Assembly: GCA_002450905.1 (NCBI GenBank)
Contig: DKAT01000114.1
Coordinates: 1-64,000 of the forward strand
Direction: 5' to 3'
Length of the DNA stretch: 64,000 nt
Origin: Spirochaetia bacterium UBA6919
GTDB lineage: Bacteria > Spirochaetota > UBA6919
Position 1 is the first letter of the stretch. Each line of letters starts with the position of its first letter. Both the position numbers and the translations under genes were made by a program. This document shows positions 54,431 to 63,086 of the stretch, piece after piece. Below the pieces are notes generated by a model, which saw only the letters and a program-made list of their open reading frames with translations, was not told where the DNA came from and did no database searches.

Positions 54431-54961
54431 ATGAAACAACTTTATAAATTCCTAACCCATTTCGTAACAGCCTGCTTTGTAGTACTCATTACCATTAATA
54501 TATCCCACTCCAAACAATACACCCTAAAAGACACCCAAAAATGGCTAAAACAATGGGGGAAATACTATACCATAGACCAGCTCAAATCAATCAAAAAACT
54601 TGAACTCTGTGGAACACACGATAGTCCTCTATTATTCAGAGATATTAAGTCCATTTCAACACTCTCTTCCTTAGTAGAATTACGTCTTAATTATACAAAT
54701 GTGTCAAATCTTACTCCAATTAAAGACCTCAGAAAATTAACAAAACTTAATCTTTTAGAATCAAAAGTATTCGATCTAAGACCCTTAAAAGACCTTAGGA
54801 ACTTACAACATCTTAGCCTTGGTAATACAAAAATATCCGATCTGAAACCCTTAAAAAATCTCAGGAATTTAAAAGAGCTTTATTTTTGGAATACAAAAGT
54901 ATCAAAAGAGCAATTAGAAGCATTAAAAAAAGTTTTACCAAATTGTAAATTTATTAAATAA
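54431..54961 (+). CDS. exported leucine-rich-repeat protein
   Basis: This protein of 176 residues starts at ATG 54431 with GGAGG eight bases upstream; an earlier GTG in frame overlaps that ribosome site. The signal peptide (KQLYKFLTHFVTACFVVL to NISHS) is followed by a capping segment TQKWLKQWGKYYTIDQLKSI and about four leucine-rich repeats of the LRNLQHLSLGNTKISDLKPL type, closing with LKKVLPNCKFIK. Cap and end match the frameshifted LRR gene at 15998-17172, so both belong to one family. Likely a protein-protein interaction surface in the periplasm or on the cell surface. Confidence 0.82.
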   Translation: MKQLYKFLTHFVTACFVVLITINISHSKQYTLKDTQKWLKQWGKYYTIDQLKSIKKLELCGTHDSPLLFRDIKSISTLSSLVELRLNYTNVSNLTPIKDLRKLTKLNLLESKVFDLRPLKDLRNLQHLSLGNTKISDLKPLKNLRNLKELYFWNTKVSKEQLEALKKVLPNCKFIK

Positions 54962-54968
54962 TAGTGAG

Positions 54969-55634
54969 TTAAACAATCCTCTTCACCCCAAAAGCCCCTC
55001 TCCCAAATGTCCCAGTCCCAAAACCCGCCTTGGGAGTCTGTTCATAAGGCGGGATAATCCCCACATCGGTCCACAGATCCTCGATGACCTTCCCCGAATC
55101 AGGAAGAATCCCATATCGTGTCACATTGAGCCATTGATGAGTGTCTAGATATTTTATGCTCCGTCCCAGTTGTTTCATAAAAGTTTTCGTCTTCCGATAA
55201 GTGTATATCGCCTTAATGAGCCGGTGATCTCTTTCCTCCAGCATCGCTTTTTTTGGGGACTCCTGATAGGTAATTAGATTTAATGTATTGGAAATATAGT
55301 CCAGCGCCAGAGTGTGATCCCCCAATTCTGATAATTTTATCCGATACATCACGAGAAATGACGATAAAAACGCTCTGTACCCATCTCTGAACCGATTATC
55401 CACTGCGATAAGATCCCAGTATTGTTTATTAGCAAGTTTCTCAAAATTTTTCCAGCGTAAAACTCCCTCCATTAAAGCACTTCTCTGTTCCTGTTGGATT
55501 TGAGTCTTTGGATTGCTAGGTGAAACCTTGATCTTAATGAACATCTTCCCGAGTTTTGTCCTCTGAACAACGTGTTTCCCTATCTTCCCCCACATCACCG
55601 GACTGTGATCCACCCCTTCTAAAATTATCGCCAT
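54969..55634 (-). CDS. hypothetical protein, unrecognised
   Basis: This 221-residue protein begins MAIILEGVDHSPVMWGKIGK and continues RTKLGKMFIKIKVSPSNPKTQ and QQEQRSALMEGVLRWKNF, a pattern loosely like the DUF6266-type proteins. It ends in a glycine-rich GFGTGTFGRGAFG tail. It has no signal peptide or clear domain. Codon use looks more GC-rich than its neighbours. It stands next to an LRR and a toxin-antitoxin locus, so acquisition by transfer is possible. Confidence 0.55.
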   Translation of the reverse strand: MAIILEGVDHSPVMWGKIGKHVVQRTKLGKMFIKIKVSPSNPKTQIQQEQRSALMEGVLRWKNFEKLANKQYWDLIAVDNRFRDGYRAFLSSFLVMYRIKLSELGDHTLALDYISNTLNLITYQESPKKAMLEERDHRLIKAIYTYRKTKTFMKQLGRSIKYLDTHQWLNVTRYGILPDSGKVIEDLWTDVGIIPPYEQTPKAGFGTGTFGRGAFGVKRIV

Positions 55635-55674
55635 GGCTTCCCTCCATATGCATATTACTCATAACACTGATACT

Positions 55675-55736
55675 TGTCATCCTGAGGCTCTCGAAGGATA
55701 TTGAGAGATCATGGATTATAGAGCCTCACCATGACA
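55675..55736. repeat. 62-bp REP-like inverted repeat
   Basis: The left arm TGTCATCCTGAGGCTCT (55675-55691) pairs with AGAGCCTCACCATGACA (55720-55736) at 15 of 17 positions around a 28-base loop containing CTCGAAGGAT. The CATCCTGAG...CGAAGGAT wording is familiar from REP-like intergenic palindromes in many environmental genomes. Only one copy is in the window. Confidence 0.6.
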
Positions 55737-55808
55737 GTTCGCATTGTTCAAACAGTCTCGACAGGGCATTCCAAAAATCTTGATAACCTGATGAAATAAA
55801 TAATCAGG

Positions 55809-55835
55809 ATCGGAATTAAAATTCTTAGTTCCGAT
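55809..55835 (-). repeat. 27-bp dispersed near-palindrome, copy 4
   Basis: The arms ATCGGAA and TTCCGAT flank TTAAAATTCTTAG, in reverse orientation relative to copy 1. It sits between divergent genes, about 73 bp from the REP-like element. Confidence 0.78.
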
Positions 55836-56129
55836 TGTGATTATTTTATAAACTTGTTTGTCCATTATTTAAAAAATGCTTTTATCAAGTGTTCAAAGTT
55901 AGGTGGACAATGGATTGAATAATGATTTATTGATATACGATAAATCATTAAATCATCCTAAGGATTTTTTACGTATATCTTTCATTTTAAAAGAATCTTA
56001 GTATATTTATGCAGGGTTATTGTATTCACCTGAAAAGATATTCAAACCCATAAAATAAATAATAATACCTTGCAAATCAAAGACCTTAACGAAATGTCTT
56101 CCTGATTACTCATAAAAATTTAGGCTGCT

Positions 56130-57536
56130 ATGGATCAAACAAAAAACATTTTAATTATTGATGACGAAAAAAATATGCACTATTCCTTCAAGAGATTACT
56201 CAATCAAAATGAGTTTCAGTTCACCTCTTGTTATGATGGGGAGGAGGGTCTTCAGAAAATTACCTCTCAGGATTGGAATCTTGTGATTATGGATATCCGT
56301 ATGCCTAAAATGGATGGGCTCACAGTCCTCAAGAAGGCCAAGGAAGTTAATCAAAAGATCGTTGTGATTATCGTGACTGCCCATGGTACGACAGAAACAG
56401 CGATTGAAGCCATGAGACTGGGTGCTTATGACTATTTAATTAAGCCTTTTGATAACGATGAGTTTAAGAATCTTGTCTACAAAGCCCTTGAAGATAGCGA
56501 GAAGATGAGGAGCAGTGTCAGCCTCTCTAATGAAGTCAGTGTGTCGGATGAAGGGGATGTGATTATAGGGAAGAGTCCCAAAATGCAGGCTATTTATAAA
56601 ACCATTGGTCAGATTGCTGAGAAAGACGTCAATGTACTGGTAACAGGAGAGAGTGGAACAGGAAAAGAACTCGTAGCCAGAGCCATTTATACCCACAGCC
56701 AAAGAAAAAATACACCTTTCCTTACTGTGAACTGTGCAGCCATTCCTGAGAATCTATTAGAGAGTGAGTTATTTGGACATGAAAAGGGGTCGTTTACTGG
56801 TGCTCTCTATCAGCATATAGGGAAATTTGAGAAATCCAACAACGGAACCCTCTTTTTAGACGAGATTGGAGACATGAGTTTCCCTCTCCAAGCCAAGTTA
56901 CTCAGAGTATTACAGACGGGTGAATTTGAAAGAGTGGGTGGAAATAAGATATTAAAATCCAATGTACGGATTATCGCTGCAACAAACAAGAATCTTTTAG
57001 AGGAAGTCAAGAAAAATAATTTCAGAGAAGACCTGTACTACCGTCTTAACGTTATATCCATTCACATCCCTCCATTAAGAGAGCGAAAGGAAGATATCCC
57101 TCTTTTAATCACCTATTTTATAAACAAATATAACCATAAATACGAAAGAAATATTATTGGATTAACACGACCGGCAAATTTAAAATTACAGAATTATCAA
57201 TACCCAGGTAATATCCGGGAACTGGAGAATATCATCAATCGATCCGTGGTCGTTTGTAACAGCGATCAGATCTCAGAACAGGACATTACCCTTACTCCTC
57301 CTAGCAAAGCATCTTTTGATGAATTCAAACAGGATTTCACCCAGCTTATGGAAAAGGTTTTTGAGAAGATCATTGATTTGAACGACGATTACCGCCATGA
57401 GATATTCCCATTAATTGAAGAGATCCTCATTAAAAAAGCTCTTGATAAGGAGAAGGGAAATCAGGTAAGGGCATCCAATCTCCTAGGCATCAGTCGGAAT
57501 ACATTACGTAATCGTATCGAGAGATATAATCTATAA
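56130..57536 (+). CDS. NtrC-family sigma54-dependent response regulator
   Basis: This 468-residue activator has a receiver (D11/D12, phosphoacceptor D55 in LVIMDIRMPK, K105 in LIKPFD), an AAA+ domain (Walker A GESGTGKE, sigma54-contacting GSFTGA, Walker B LFLDEIGD, FREDLYYRLNV) and a Fis-type helix-turn-helix (VRASNLLGISRNTLRNRIE). It activates sigma54 RNA polymerase after phosphorylation. No kinase is adjacent. No clear GG-N10-GC promoter was found near its neighbours, so its targets are unknown. Confidence 0.96.
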   Translation: MDQTKNILIIDDEKNMHYSFKRLLNQNEFQFTSCYDGEEGLQKITSQDWNLVIMDIRMPKMDGLTVLKKAKEVNQKIVVIIVTAHGTTETAIEAMRLGAYDYLIKPFDNDEFKNLVYKALEDSEKMRSSVSLSNEVSVSDEGDVIIGKSPKMQAIYKTIGQIAEKDVNVLVTGESGTGKELVARAIYTHSQRKNTPFLTVNCAAIPENLLESELFGHEKGSFTGALYQHIGKFEKSNNGTLFLDEIGDMSFPLQAKLLRVLQTGEFERVGGNKILKSNVRIIAATNKNLLEEVKKNNFREDLYYRLNVISIHIPPLRERKEDIPLLITYFINKYNHKYERNIIGLTRPANLKLQNYQYPGNIRELENIINRSVVVCNSDQISEQDITLTPPSKASFDEFKQDFTQLMEKVFEKIIDLNDDYRHEIFPLIEEILIKKALDKEKGNQVRASNLLGISRNTLRNRIERYNL

Positions 57537-57585
57537 TCATTTCTAAAAAAATATTTTATTTCAACCGCTCATAATCAAAAACCAC

Positions 57586-57614
57586 TTGACAAATTTCTGT
57601 TTTTCTAATACTTT
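57586..57614 (+). promoter_or_regulatory. probable sigma70-type promoter
   Basis: A consensus TTGACA (57586-57591) is followed after 17 bases by TACTTT (57609-57614), about 37 bp before the ATG at 57651. The strong -35 box supports it. Confidence 0.5.
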
Positions 57615-57650
57615 TCTATATATAAATACCATGGTGAGGCTATATTTTAT

Positions 57651-58406
57651 ATGACAAATGTCGATTATCCATATTATTTTAATCCTGATTTGGGTGAGGA
57701 TATTAACAAGAAGATCAATCTGGAAATCATGAAATACGCTGGAATGTATGTCTTGAAATTAATTGATTTACCACCTAAAGAGGGTGGGCATATCTTTGAG
57801 GTTCCCTTAGCCCTTGAGGATGAACACCTTGAGCCTGTCTTAGATGATTTATTATTCCATGGACTAATTGATATTGATACTGTAAGAACATGTTATGTAC
57901 TCACACAAGACGGACGAAATTATGTCGACAAGTTAATCGGTGAGGTGGAAGCATATATTGATAAATATCAGGAGTTCGAACCTACTACCAAAGTAAATCT
58001 CATGCGCCGTGATAATATTAATCCTCTAAGAGCAAGGTTCTTATGGGGGCTATACGATGGAGAGTTCGATGATTTAAACGAATGGCAGGACAACTGGCAG
58101 ATTAATCCTGCTGAAAGGGTCGATGATTGGAGATTTGTAATCACCAGGAAAGAATTTTACGATATGTTATTCGAACATATAAATAATATGGAAGTGCTGG
58201 ACGATGATGCACTGGATGAAGTTCTCCGTCAGGCACAGGAGGATAGGAGAATTGAAGCTCCACAAATTCAAATTACACGTGTGGATAATACACCTGTGAA
58301 CGTTAATTACCCAAGAGAAGAGGTCGTGTACGAAACAAGATATTATCATGATCCCTATTATTTTAATCCGGTGTATGATCCTTTATTCTGGTATATAGTA
58401 TTTTAA
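57651..58406 (+). CDS. hypothetical acidic protein, unrecognised
   Basis: This 251-residue protein has no signal peptide or membrane segment. It begins MTNVDYPYYFNPDLGEDINK; the middle has a possible winged-helix part (LDDLLFHGLIDIDTVRTCYVL, TQDGRNYVDKL) and repeated Asp/Glu-rich stretches (MEVLDDDALDEVLRQAQEDR). The C-terminus is Tyr/Pro-rich (YYHDPYYFNPVYDPLFWY), echoing the start. Two DPYYFNP/YYFNPDL-like segments are curious. The next gene follows after 30 bp, so it may be co-transcribed with the cytochrome. No function assigned. Confidence 0.65.
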   Translation: MTNVDYPYYFNPDLGEDINKKINLEIMKYAGMYVLKLIDLPPKEGGHIFEVPLALEDEHLEPVLDDLLFHGLIDIDTVRTCYVLTQDGRNYVDKLIGEVEAYIDKYQEFEPTTKVNLMRRDNINPLRARFLWGLYDGEFDDLNEWQDNWQINPAERVDDWRFVITRKEFYDMLFEHINNMEVLDDDALDEVLRQAQEDRRIEAPQIQITRVDNTPVNVNYPREEVVYETRYYHDPYYFNPVYDPLFWYIVF

Positions 58407-58436
58407 AAAAATATATTATATATAAGGGAGGTATTT

Positions 58437-58865
58437 ATGTATATTATATATTTGATAATAATATTATTTAATTTCTTCCAGTATAATACAGAACAACATA
58501 AACCAGGATATAATGATCAATATTCTAAGTTGGAATTTAATTATCTAAATCGAAATCAGGGATATCACATTCTGGAAAACAGGAGCTGCATAGCCTGTCA
58601 TAGCACAAATGGTTCCAATGGAAAGGGTCCTACATTCAAGGGCTTGTATGGAAGTAAGGTTAAGGTTCTTACCCATAGTAAGGAACGGGAAATAAAGGTA
58701 GATGAGAAGTATATTATTCAATCAATCCGAGATCCCCGTGCTGATATTGTCGAAGGATATGAAGATATTATGCCCGTCATAGAAGACATCTCAGATAAAG
58801 AAATATATGCTATCATAGATTATTTAAAACTTATTGGAAAAGAAAATCAGTGGAAGAAGAATTAA
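58437..58865 (+). CDS. small c-type cytochrome
   Basis: This 142-residue protein has an N-terminal membrane/signal segment (MYIIYLIIILFNFFQ) and one haem-binding C-x2-CH (SCIACHSTNG), with the likely axial Met in EDIMPVIED and a closing helix EIYAIIDYLKLIG. This class I cytochrome layout resembles the cytochrome domain fused to some oxidase subunit II proteins. It would act in periplasmic electron transfer. GGGAGG lies before the ATG. No oxidase genes are nearby. Confidence 0.88.
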   Translation: MYIIYLIIILFNFFQYNTEQHKPGYNDQYSKLEFNYLNRNQGYHILENRSCIACHSTNGSNGKGPTFKGLYGSKVKVLTHSKEREIKVDEKYIIQSIRDPRADIVEGYEDIMPVIEDISDKEIYAIIDYLKLIGKENQWKKN

Positions 58866-58941
58866 ATTCCCTGTTCAAGTGTTATCATATTCAATCATAA
58901 TTATAAAATAATTTAACAATCAATCAATGGAGGTGTAACTT

Positions 58942-59754
58942 ATGTACAAGATAGGGTTACTTATAACCTTAATTATGATAATGGGCGTTTCGGTAAATAA
59001 CTGTGGATCCAAACAACAGGAAAAAAAATGGGCTACAGGGGATACCATGAAAGCCAATGACATTCAATTAGATGTAAGAGCCGTAGAAAAGGCTTTTCAG
59101 GAAGCTAAAGATGTGAAGGACTTTGAAGAAAGGGTCAATAAAATCTATACTGGAGAAGAACTCATTGGAGTCGTTGTTGAAGACAAAGGCCGTACTCAAC
59201 AGGTCGTGACTTTGTATGTCGATAGGAACAACAATCATTCGTATGATACAGGTGAAGAAATCCTCAGATTAACAAGAGGGCCAATTGAAAACAACAATGT
59301 CACCTATGTTACAACAGGATATGGTCCCTATGCATACTATTCCAGACCATCCCCGGTTTCTTATGCTCTGGCTGGAGCTGCTGTTGGTGCTTTCATAGCC
59401 CTGGCTGTTTTCAGACCGTACTCAACCCCTGTCGCACGTTATACCACGATCAGACAAACAAGAACTGCATATAGAAGTACTCCTGCATATCGAAGCCAGG
59501 TACAAAGATCCAGAACATTATCTCGGAGTTTCAGTAAAAATGCTCCCAGTCATCTTAAATCTTCAGCAAGATCTTGGAATAGCAAAGGAATGCAGAAGGG
59601 AAGTTTTATGAAGGGTGATCGGAAGGCATCATCTCCCTCAAAATCAACCTCATCTTCTTCAAGTGAAAAAAGATCATTTGGTTCTTCTAATAGAACAAGC
59701 TCTCCAACTCGATCTGGAGGTACAAGAAGTTTTGGAGGCCGAAAAAGACGATAA
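58942..59754 (+). CDS. putative lipoprotein with Ser/Arg-rich C-terminus
   Basis: This 270-residue protein has a signal peptide and lipobox-like VNNCGSKQQ. A small folded region (about 40-115) carries an acidic loop DRNNNHSYDTGEE that could bind calcium. A hydrophobic alanine/glycine span (SYALAGAAVGAFIALAVF, about 148-165) and a long Ser/Arg/Lys-rich low-complexity tail ending SFGGRKRR follow. GGAGGTG precedes the ATG. A rho-independent terminator follows. Function unknown. Confidence 0.7.
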   Translation: MYKIGLLITLIMIMGVSVNNCGSKQQEKKWATGDTMKANDIQLDVRAVEKAFQEAKDVKDFEERVNKIYTGEELIGVVVEDKGRTQQVVTLYVDRNNNHSYDTGEEILRLTRGPIENNNVTYVTTGYGPYAYYSRPSPVSYALAGAAVGAFIALAVFRPYSTPVARYTTIRQTRTAYRSTPAYRSQVQRSRTLSRSFSKNAPSHLKSSARSWNSKGMQKGSFMKGDRKASSPSKSTSSSSSEKRSFGSSNRTSSPTRSGGTRSFGGRKRR

Positions 59755-59794
59755 GTACATTATATATTCAAATCACCGAATTAATAACCCATAG

Positions 59795-59830
59795 AACGCC
59801 TGGATCATCATTCAGGCGTTTCGTATTTTT
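59795..59830 (+). terminator. rho-independent terminator
   Basis: AACGCCTG and CAGGCGTT form a perfect 8-bp stem around a 10-base loop (59795-59820), followed by TCGTATTTTT. It closes the transcript of the lipoprotein gene ending at 59754 and separates it from glyA. Confidence 0.85.
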
Positions 59831-59861
59831 ATAATAGATAAACAGAAACAGGAGAACCTTC

Positions 59862-61103
59862 ATGGAGCATTTAAAAAAAATAGACCCAGATATTTATAAT
59901 TTGATTAAAAAGGAAGAACAACGCCAATATGATAAAATCCGCCTGATCCCTTCTGAAAACTACACATCCCGGGCAGTTTTAGAAGCCACTGGAACTATTT
60001 TAACCAATAAATACTCCGAAGGCTATTCTGGGAAAAGATATTATGAAGGTCAGCAAATAATTGATCAGATAGAGAATATTGCCAATGAACGTGCTAAATC
60101 TCTTTTCAAAGCAGAACACGCAAATACTCAGCCCCTATCAGGTTCTCCAGCAAATATGGCTGTCTACTTTGCCCTTCTCAAAGTTGGTGATAAAATTATG
60201 GGACAGGGACTCCCCCATGGAGGTCACCTTACCCATGGATGGAACGTCAGCTTCTCAGGTAAATATTATCAGTCTATACCCTATGGTCTCAGTGAAAAAA
60301 CAAATCGCCTTGATTATGATCAGATCAGAGATTTAGCAAAGAAAGAGCGTCCCAAACTTATATGGGCTGGAGCAAGTGCCTATCCAAGAGAAATTGATTT
60401 CAAAATATTTTCAGATATAGCAAAAGAAATAGGAGCTTATTTTGCTGCAGACATAGCCCATATCGCAGGTCTTGTTGCTGGGGACGTACATCAAAGCCCT
60501 ATTCCCTATGCCGATGTTGTCACAACGACTACCCATAAAACACTGAGAGGACCAAGAGGCGGAATGATTCTTTGTAAAGAGCAATTTGCAAAAGAAATTG
60601 ATCGTGCAGTTTTTCCAACAATTCAGGGAGGGCCTCATAACCATACCACCGCTGCTATAGCCGTTGCTTTGAAAGAAGCAGATTCCAAATCATTTAAAGA
60701 GTACGCAAACCAAGTGGTTAAAAATGCTAAAATCCTGGCAGAAGAATTACTTGCCACGGGTTATAATCTTGTTACTGGTGGAACTGACAATCATCTTATC
60801 TTAATTGACCTGACAAATAAAGGAACTTCAGGTAAACCCATTGCTAAAGCACTTGATCAGGCAGGAATTGTATGCAATTATAATTCAGTACCCTTCGATC
60901 AGAGAAAGCCATTTGATCCCAGTGGTATACGTTTGGGAACACCAGCAATAACTTCCAGAGGAATGAAAGAAAAAGAGATGATCCAGTTGGCTAAGTGGAT
61001 GGACCAGGTAATAAAAAATAGTCAGGATGAATCCCTACTTAATAAAATAGCACAGGAAGTGAAGGATTTATGTAAAAATTTCCCCCCTCCAGGACTCGAT
61101 TAA
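59862..61103 (+). CDS. glyA: serine hydroxymethyltransferase
   Basis: GlyA is a PLP enzyme interconverting serine and glycine with tetrahydrofolate. The 413-residue protein has LIPSENYTSRAVLEATGTIL, NKYSEGYSGKRYYEG, AHIAGLVAGDVH and the PLP lysine in VTTTTHKTLRGPRGGMI, all at full length. AGGAG precedes the ATG. It converges on gcvPB with a 28-bp gap, placing two glycine one-carbon enzymes together. Confidence 0.98.
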   Translation: MEHLKKIDPDIYNLIKKEEQRQYDKIRLIPSENYTSRAVLEATGTILTNKYSEGYSGKRYYEGQQIIDQIENIANERAKSLFKAEHANTQPLSGSPANMAVYFALLKVGDKIMGQGLPHGGHLTHGWNVSFSGKYYQSIPYGLSEKTNRLDYDQIRDLAKKERPKLIWAGASAYPREIDFKIFSDIAKEIGAYFAADIAHIAGLVAGDVHQSPIPYADVVTTTTHKTLRGPRGGMILCKEQFAKEIDRAVFPTIQGGPHNHTTAAIAVALKEADSKSFKEYANQVVKNAKILAEELLATGYNLVTGGTDNHLILIDLTNKGTSGKPIAKALDQAGIVCNYNSVPFDQRKPFDPSGIRLGTPAITSRGMKEKEMIQLAKWMDQVIKNSQDESLLNKIAQEVKDLCKNFPPPGLD

Positions 61104-61131
61104 GTCAATATTAAATAGGATCAATTTGAGT

Positions 61132-62601
61132 TTATTTTAGTGTCAGCTTAGGTTCTTTAACAGCCATCACTTCATTGAGTCGTGTTACAGATCTTTGATG
61201 AGGAGCGTTTTTTAATTTATCTTTGTCATTATAACATTCCTCATAGATCTTTTCCATAACACTGATAAAATGGTCTAAAGTCTCCTTGGTCTCAGTTTCT
61301 GTAGGCTCCATCATCAGTGCTTCGGGAATAATCAGTGGAAAATATATAGTAGGTGGATGAATTCCGTAATCGATAAGCCGTTTAGCAATGTCAAGAGCAG
61401 ATATTCCAGTTTCCTGTTTTAATTGTTTTGCAGACAGTACAAACTCGTGCATACAAATCGTATCATAAGGAAGGTGATAAAACTTTTTAAGCTTCTCCTT
61501 AAGGTAATTAGCGTTGAGAACTGCCATTTCGCTAATATTCCGAATACCTTCCATACCCAGACTACGAAAATACGTATACGCCTTTAAAATAACAAGGAAA
61601 TTCCCATAAAACCACCGTATCCTGCCAATCGAATGTTCTTTAGAAAGAACAGTTTCAAAATCAATTTCTTCTCCACGCAGGACATACTTCTCTGAGTGTT
61701 TTTTTACAGAAGGATAAGGTAGATATTCTCTGAGATCTTCAGTTACACAAACAGGACCACATCCTGGACCACCACCCCCATGAGGAGTAGAGAATGTCTT
61801 ATGGAGATTTATATGCATCACATCAAAACCCATGTCACTTGGTTTGAAATTCCCTACAATAGCATTAAGATTCGCACCATCATAATACAACATGGAACCA
61901 TTTTGTTTCATGATATCACGTATAGTTAAAATATTCCTCTCGAATAACCCAAGGGTGTTAGGATTCGTCAGCATAATACAAGCGATTTCAGGGGTAATAA
62001 GACTTTTCAAATGCTCAACATCTACAAGTCCGTTACTATCAGATTTCACCTGTTTAACTTTATAACCAGCCATAGCAGCACTTGCTGGATTAGTACCATG
62101 AGCACTGTCTGGTATTATGACAGTATCTCTTTTTTCGCCTTTCATCTCAAAATACTTTTTGATAACAAAAATACCAACATATTCACCCTGTGCACCAGCA
62201 CTAGGGGCAAGACTGACTGCTGGAAATCCAGTTATCTTTGCTAAAGCTTGCTGTAATTCATATATAACTTCGAGTGCCCCTTGAACTTGATAGTCTTCCT
62301 GGTAAGGATGGATATTCAAAAATCCATCCAAGGATGCAGTAAACTCGTTAACCTTTGGATTATATTTCATTGTACAGGAGCCGAGGGGGTAAAAATGAGT
62401 GTCCACCGAGAAATTATTCTGAGATAACTTGGTATAATGTCTGATTACCTCTAACTCACTCACAGAAGGAAGCCCAGATGATTTTTCACGCTGAATTCCA
62501 GCAGGTATTTCACTTTGATCAACGTCTAATTCAGGAAAAGTTATCCCGCGACGACCCTTAACTGATTTATCAAATATGTTTTTTTCCACTCTATACCCCA
62601 A
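61132..62601 (-). CDS. gcvPB: glycine dehydrogenase (decarboxylating) subunit 2
   Basis: This 489-residue PLP subunit of the two-part P-protein of the glycine cleavage system shows STHFYPLGSCTMKYNPK-type sequence, GAQGEYVG, IIPDSAHGTNPASA and the PLP lysine in INLHKTFSTPHGGGGPG. Subunit 1 (gcvPA), gcvH and gcvT are not in the window, so the operon is split or lies beyond. It is convergent with glyA. Confidence 0.96.
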   Translation of the reverse strand: MGYRVEKNIFDKSVKGRRGITFPELDVDQSEIPAGIQREKSSGLPSVSELEVIRHYTKLSQNNFSVDTHFYPLGSCTMKYNPKVNEFTASLDGFLNIHPYQEDYQVQGALEVIYELQQALAKITGFPAVSLAPSAGAQGEYVGIFVIKKYFEMKGEKRDTVIIPDSAHGTNPASAAMAGYKVKQVKSDSNGLVDVEHLKSLITPEIACIMLTNPNTLGLFERNILTIRDIMKQNGSMLYYDGANLNAIVGNFKPSDMGFDVMHINLHKTFSTPHGGGGPGCGPVCVTEDLREYLPYPSVKKHSEKYVLRGEEIDFETVLSKEHSIGRIRWFYGNFLVILKAYTYFRSLGMEGIRNISEMAVLNANYLKEKLKKFYHLPYDTICMHEFVLSAKQLKQETGISALDIAKRLIDYGIHPPTIYFPLIIPEALMMEPTETETKETLDHFISVMEKIYEECYNDKDKLKNAPHQRSVTRLNEVMAVKEPKLTLK

Positions 62602-63086
62602 ACGATTATGAATTGTTTAAAAAAAATGATATGAACAAATTAATTGCAGATAAAATAATATTTTCTACTTAAAAGTCAATCATCTCTTTAATAGATGGTG
62701 TAACAAATTTATATAACTATACAAATTATTTTCCTAAGTACATACAAATAAGATCTTTGAATAAAAAAATTGTTTTCAAAATGTGTCATTTTTACTAGAT
62801 TCTAATTTGTTTTATAAATAAGATATTATACCACAAATAAATTCTTGGTATTTAAAAATATATAATACTTACATTCTGATGTCATAATATACCATAATCG
62901 GAATCAGAAATTTTGGTTCCGATTATTCTCAGGTGTGGTGAGTTTCAATAAGCTATTATATTAACTTATCTACAAAGTCATGATGAAAGATTACTTAATG
63001 AAATCTTAGGCTTACAGGAACATCCTATTACGTGAATAATCCTTTATCAATTCTATTTTATAGTTGAAAGGTATAGTATCACTCCA
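62602..63086. other. intergenic region with palindromic repeat
   Basis: These 485 AT-rich bases lie between two minus-strand genes. They contain a 27-bp repeat copy (62897-62923). No gene is seen and no glycine-riboswitch-like motif is recognised upstream of gcvPB. Confidence 0.5.
62897..62923 (-). repeat. 27-bp dispersed near-palindrome, copy 5
   Basis: The arms ATCGGAA and TTCCGAT flank TCAGAAATTTTGG. It has the same orientation as copies 2 and 4, i.e. the CT...GA-like form (here CC...GA) on the coding strand of its minus-strand neighbours. Confidence 0.78.

Larger units (their letters stand above)
55635..56129. other. intergenic region with two repeat elements
   Basis: These 495 bases between divergent genes contain a long imperfect inverted repeat (55675-55736) and a 27-bp repeat copy (55809-55835). 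No gene is seen. The regulator's promoter must lie at the right-hand end. Confidence 0.5.

Noticed and set aside
62602..62750. Glycine riboswitch upstream of gcvPB
   Set aside because: The leader is almost pure A/T with no conserved GC-bearing helices of that class.
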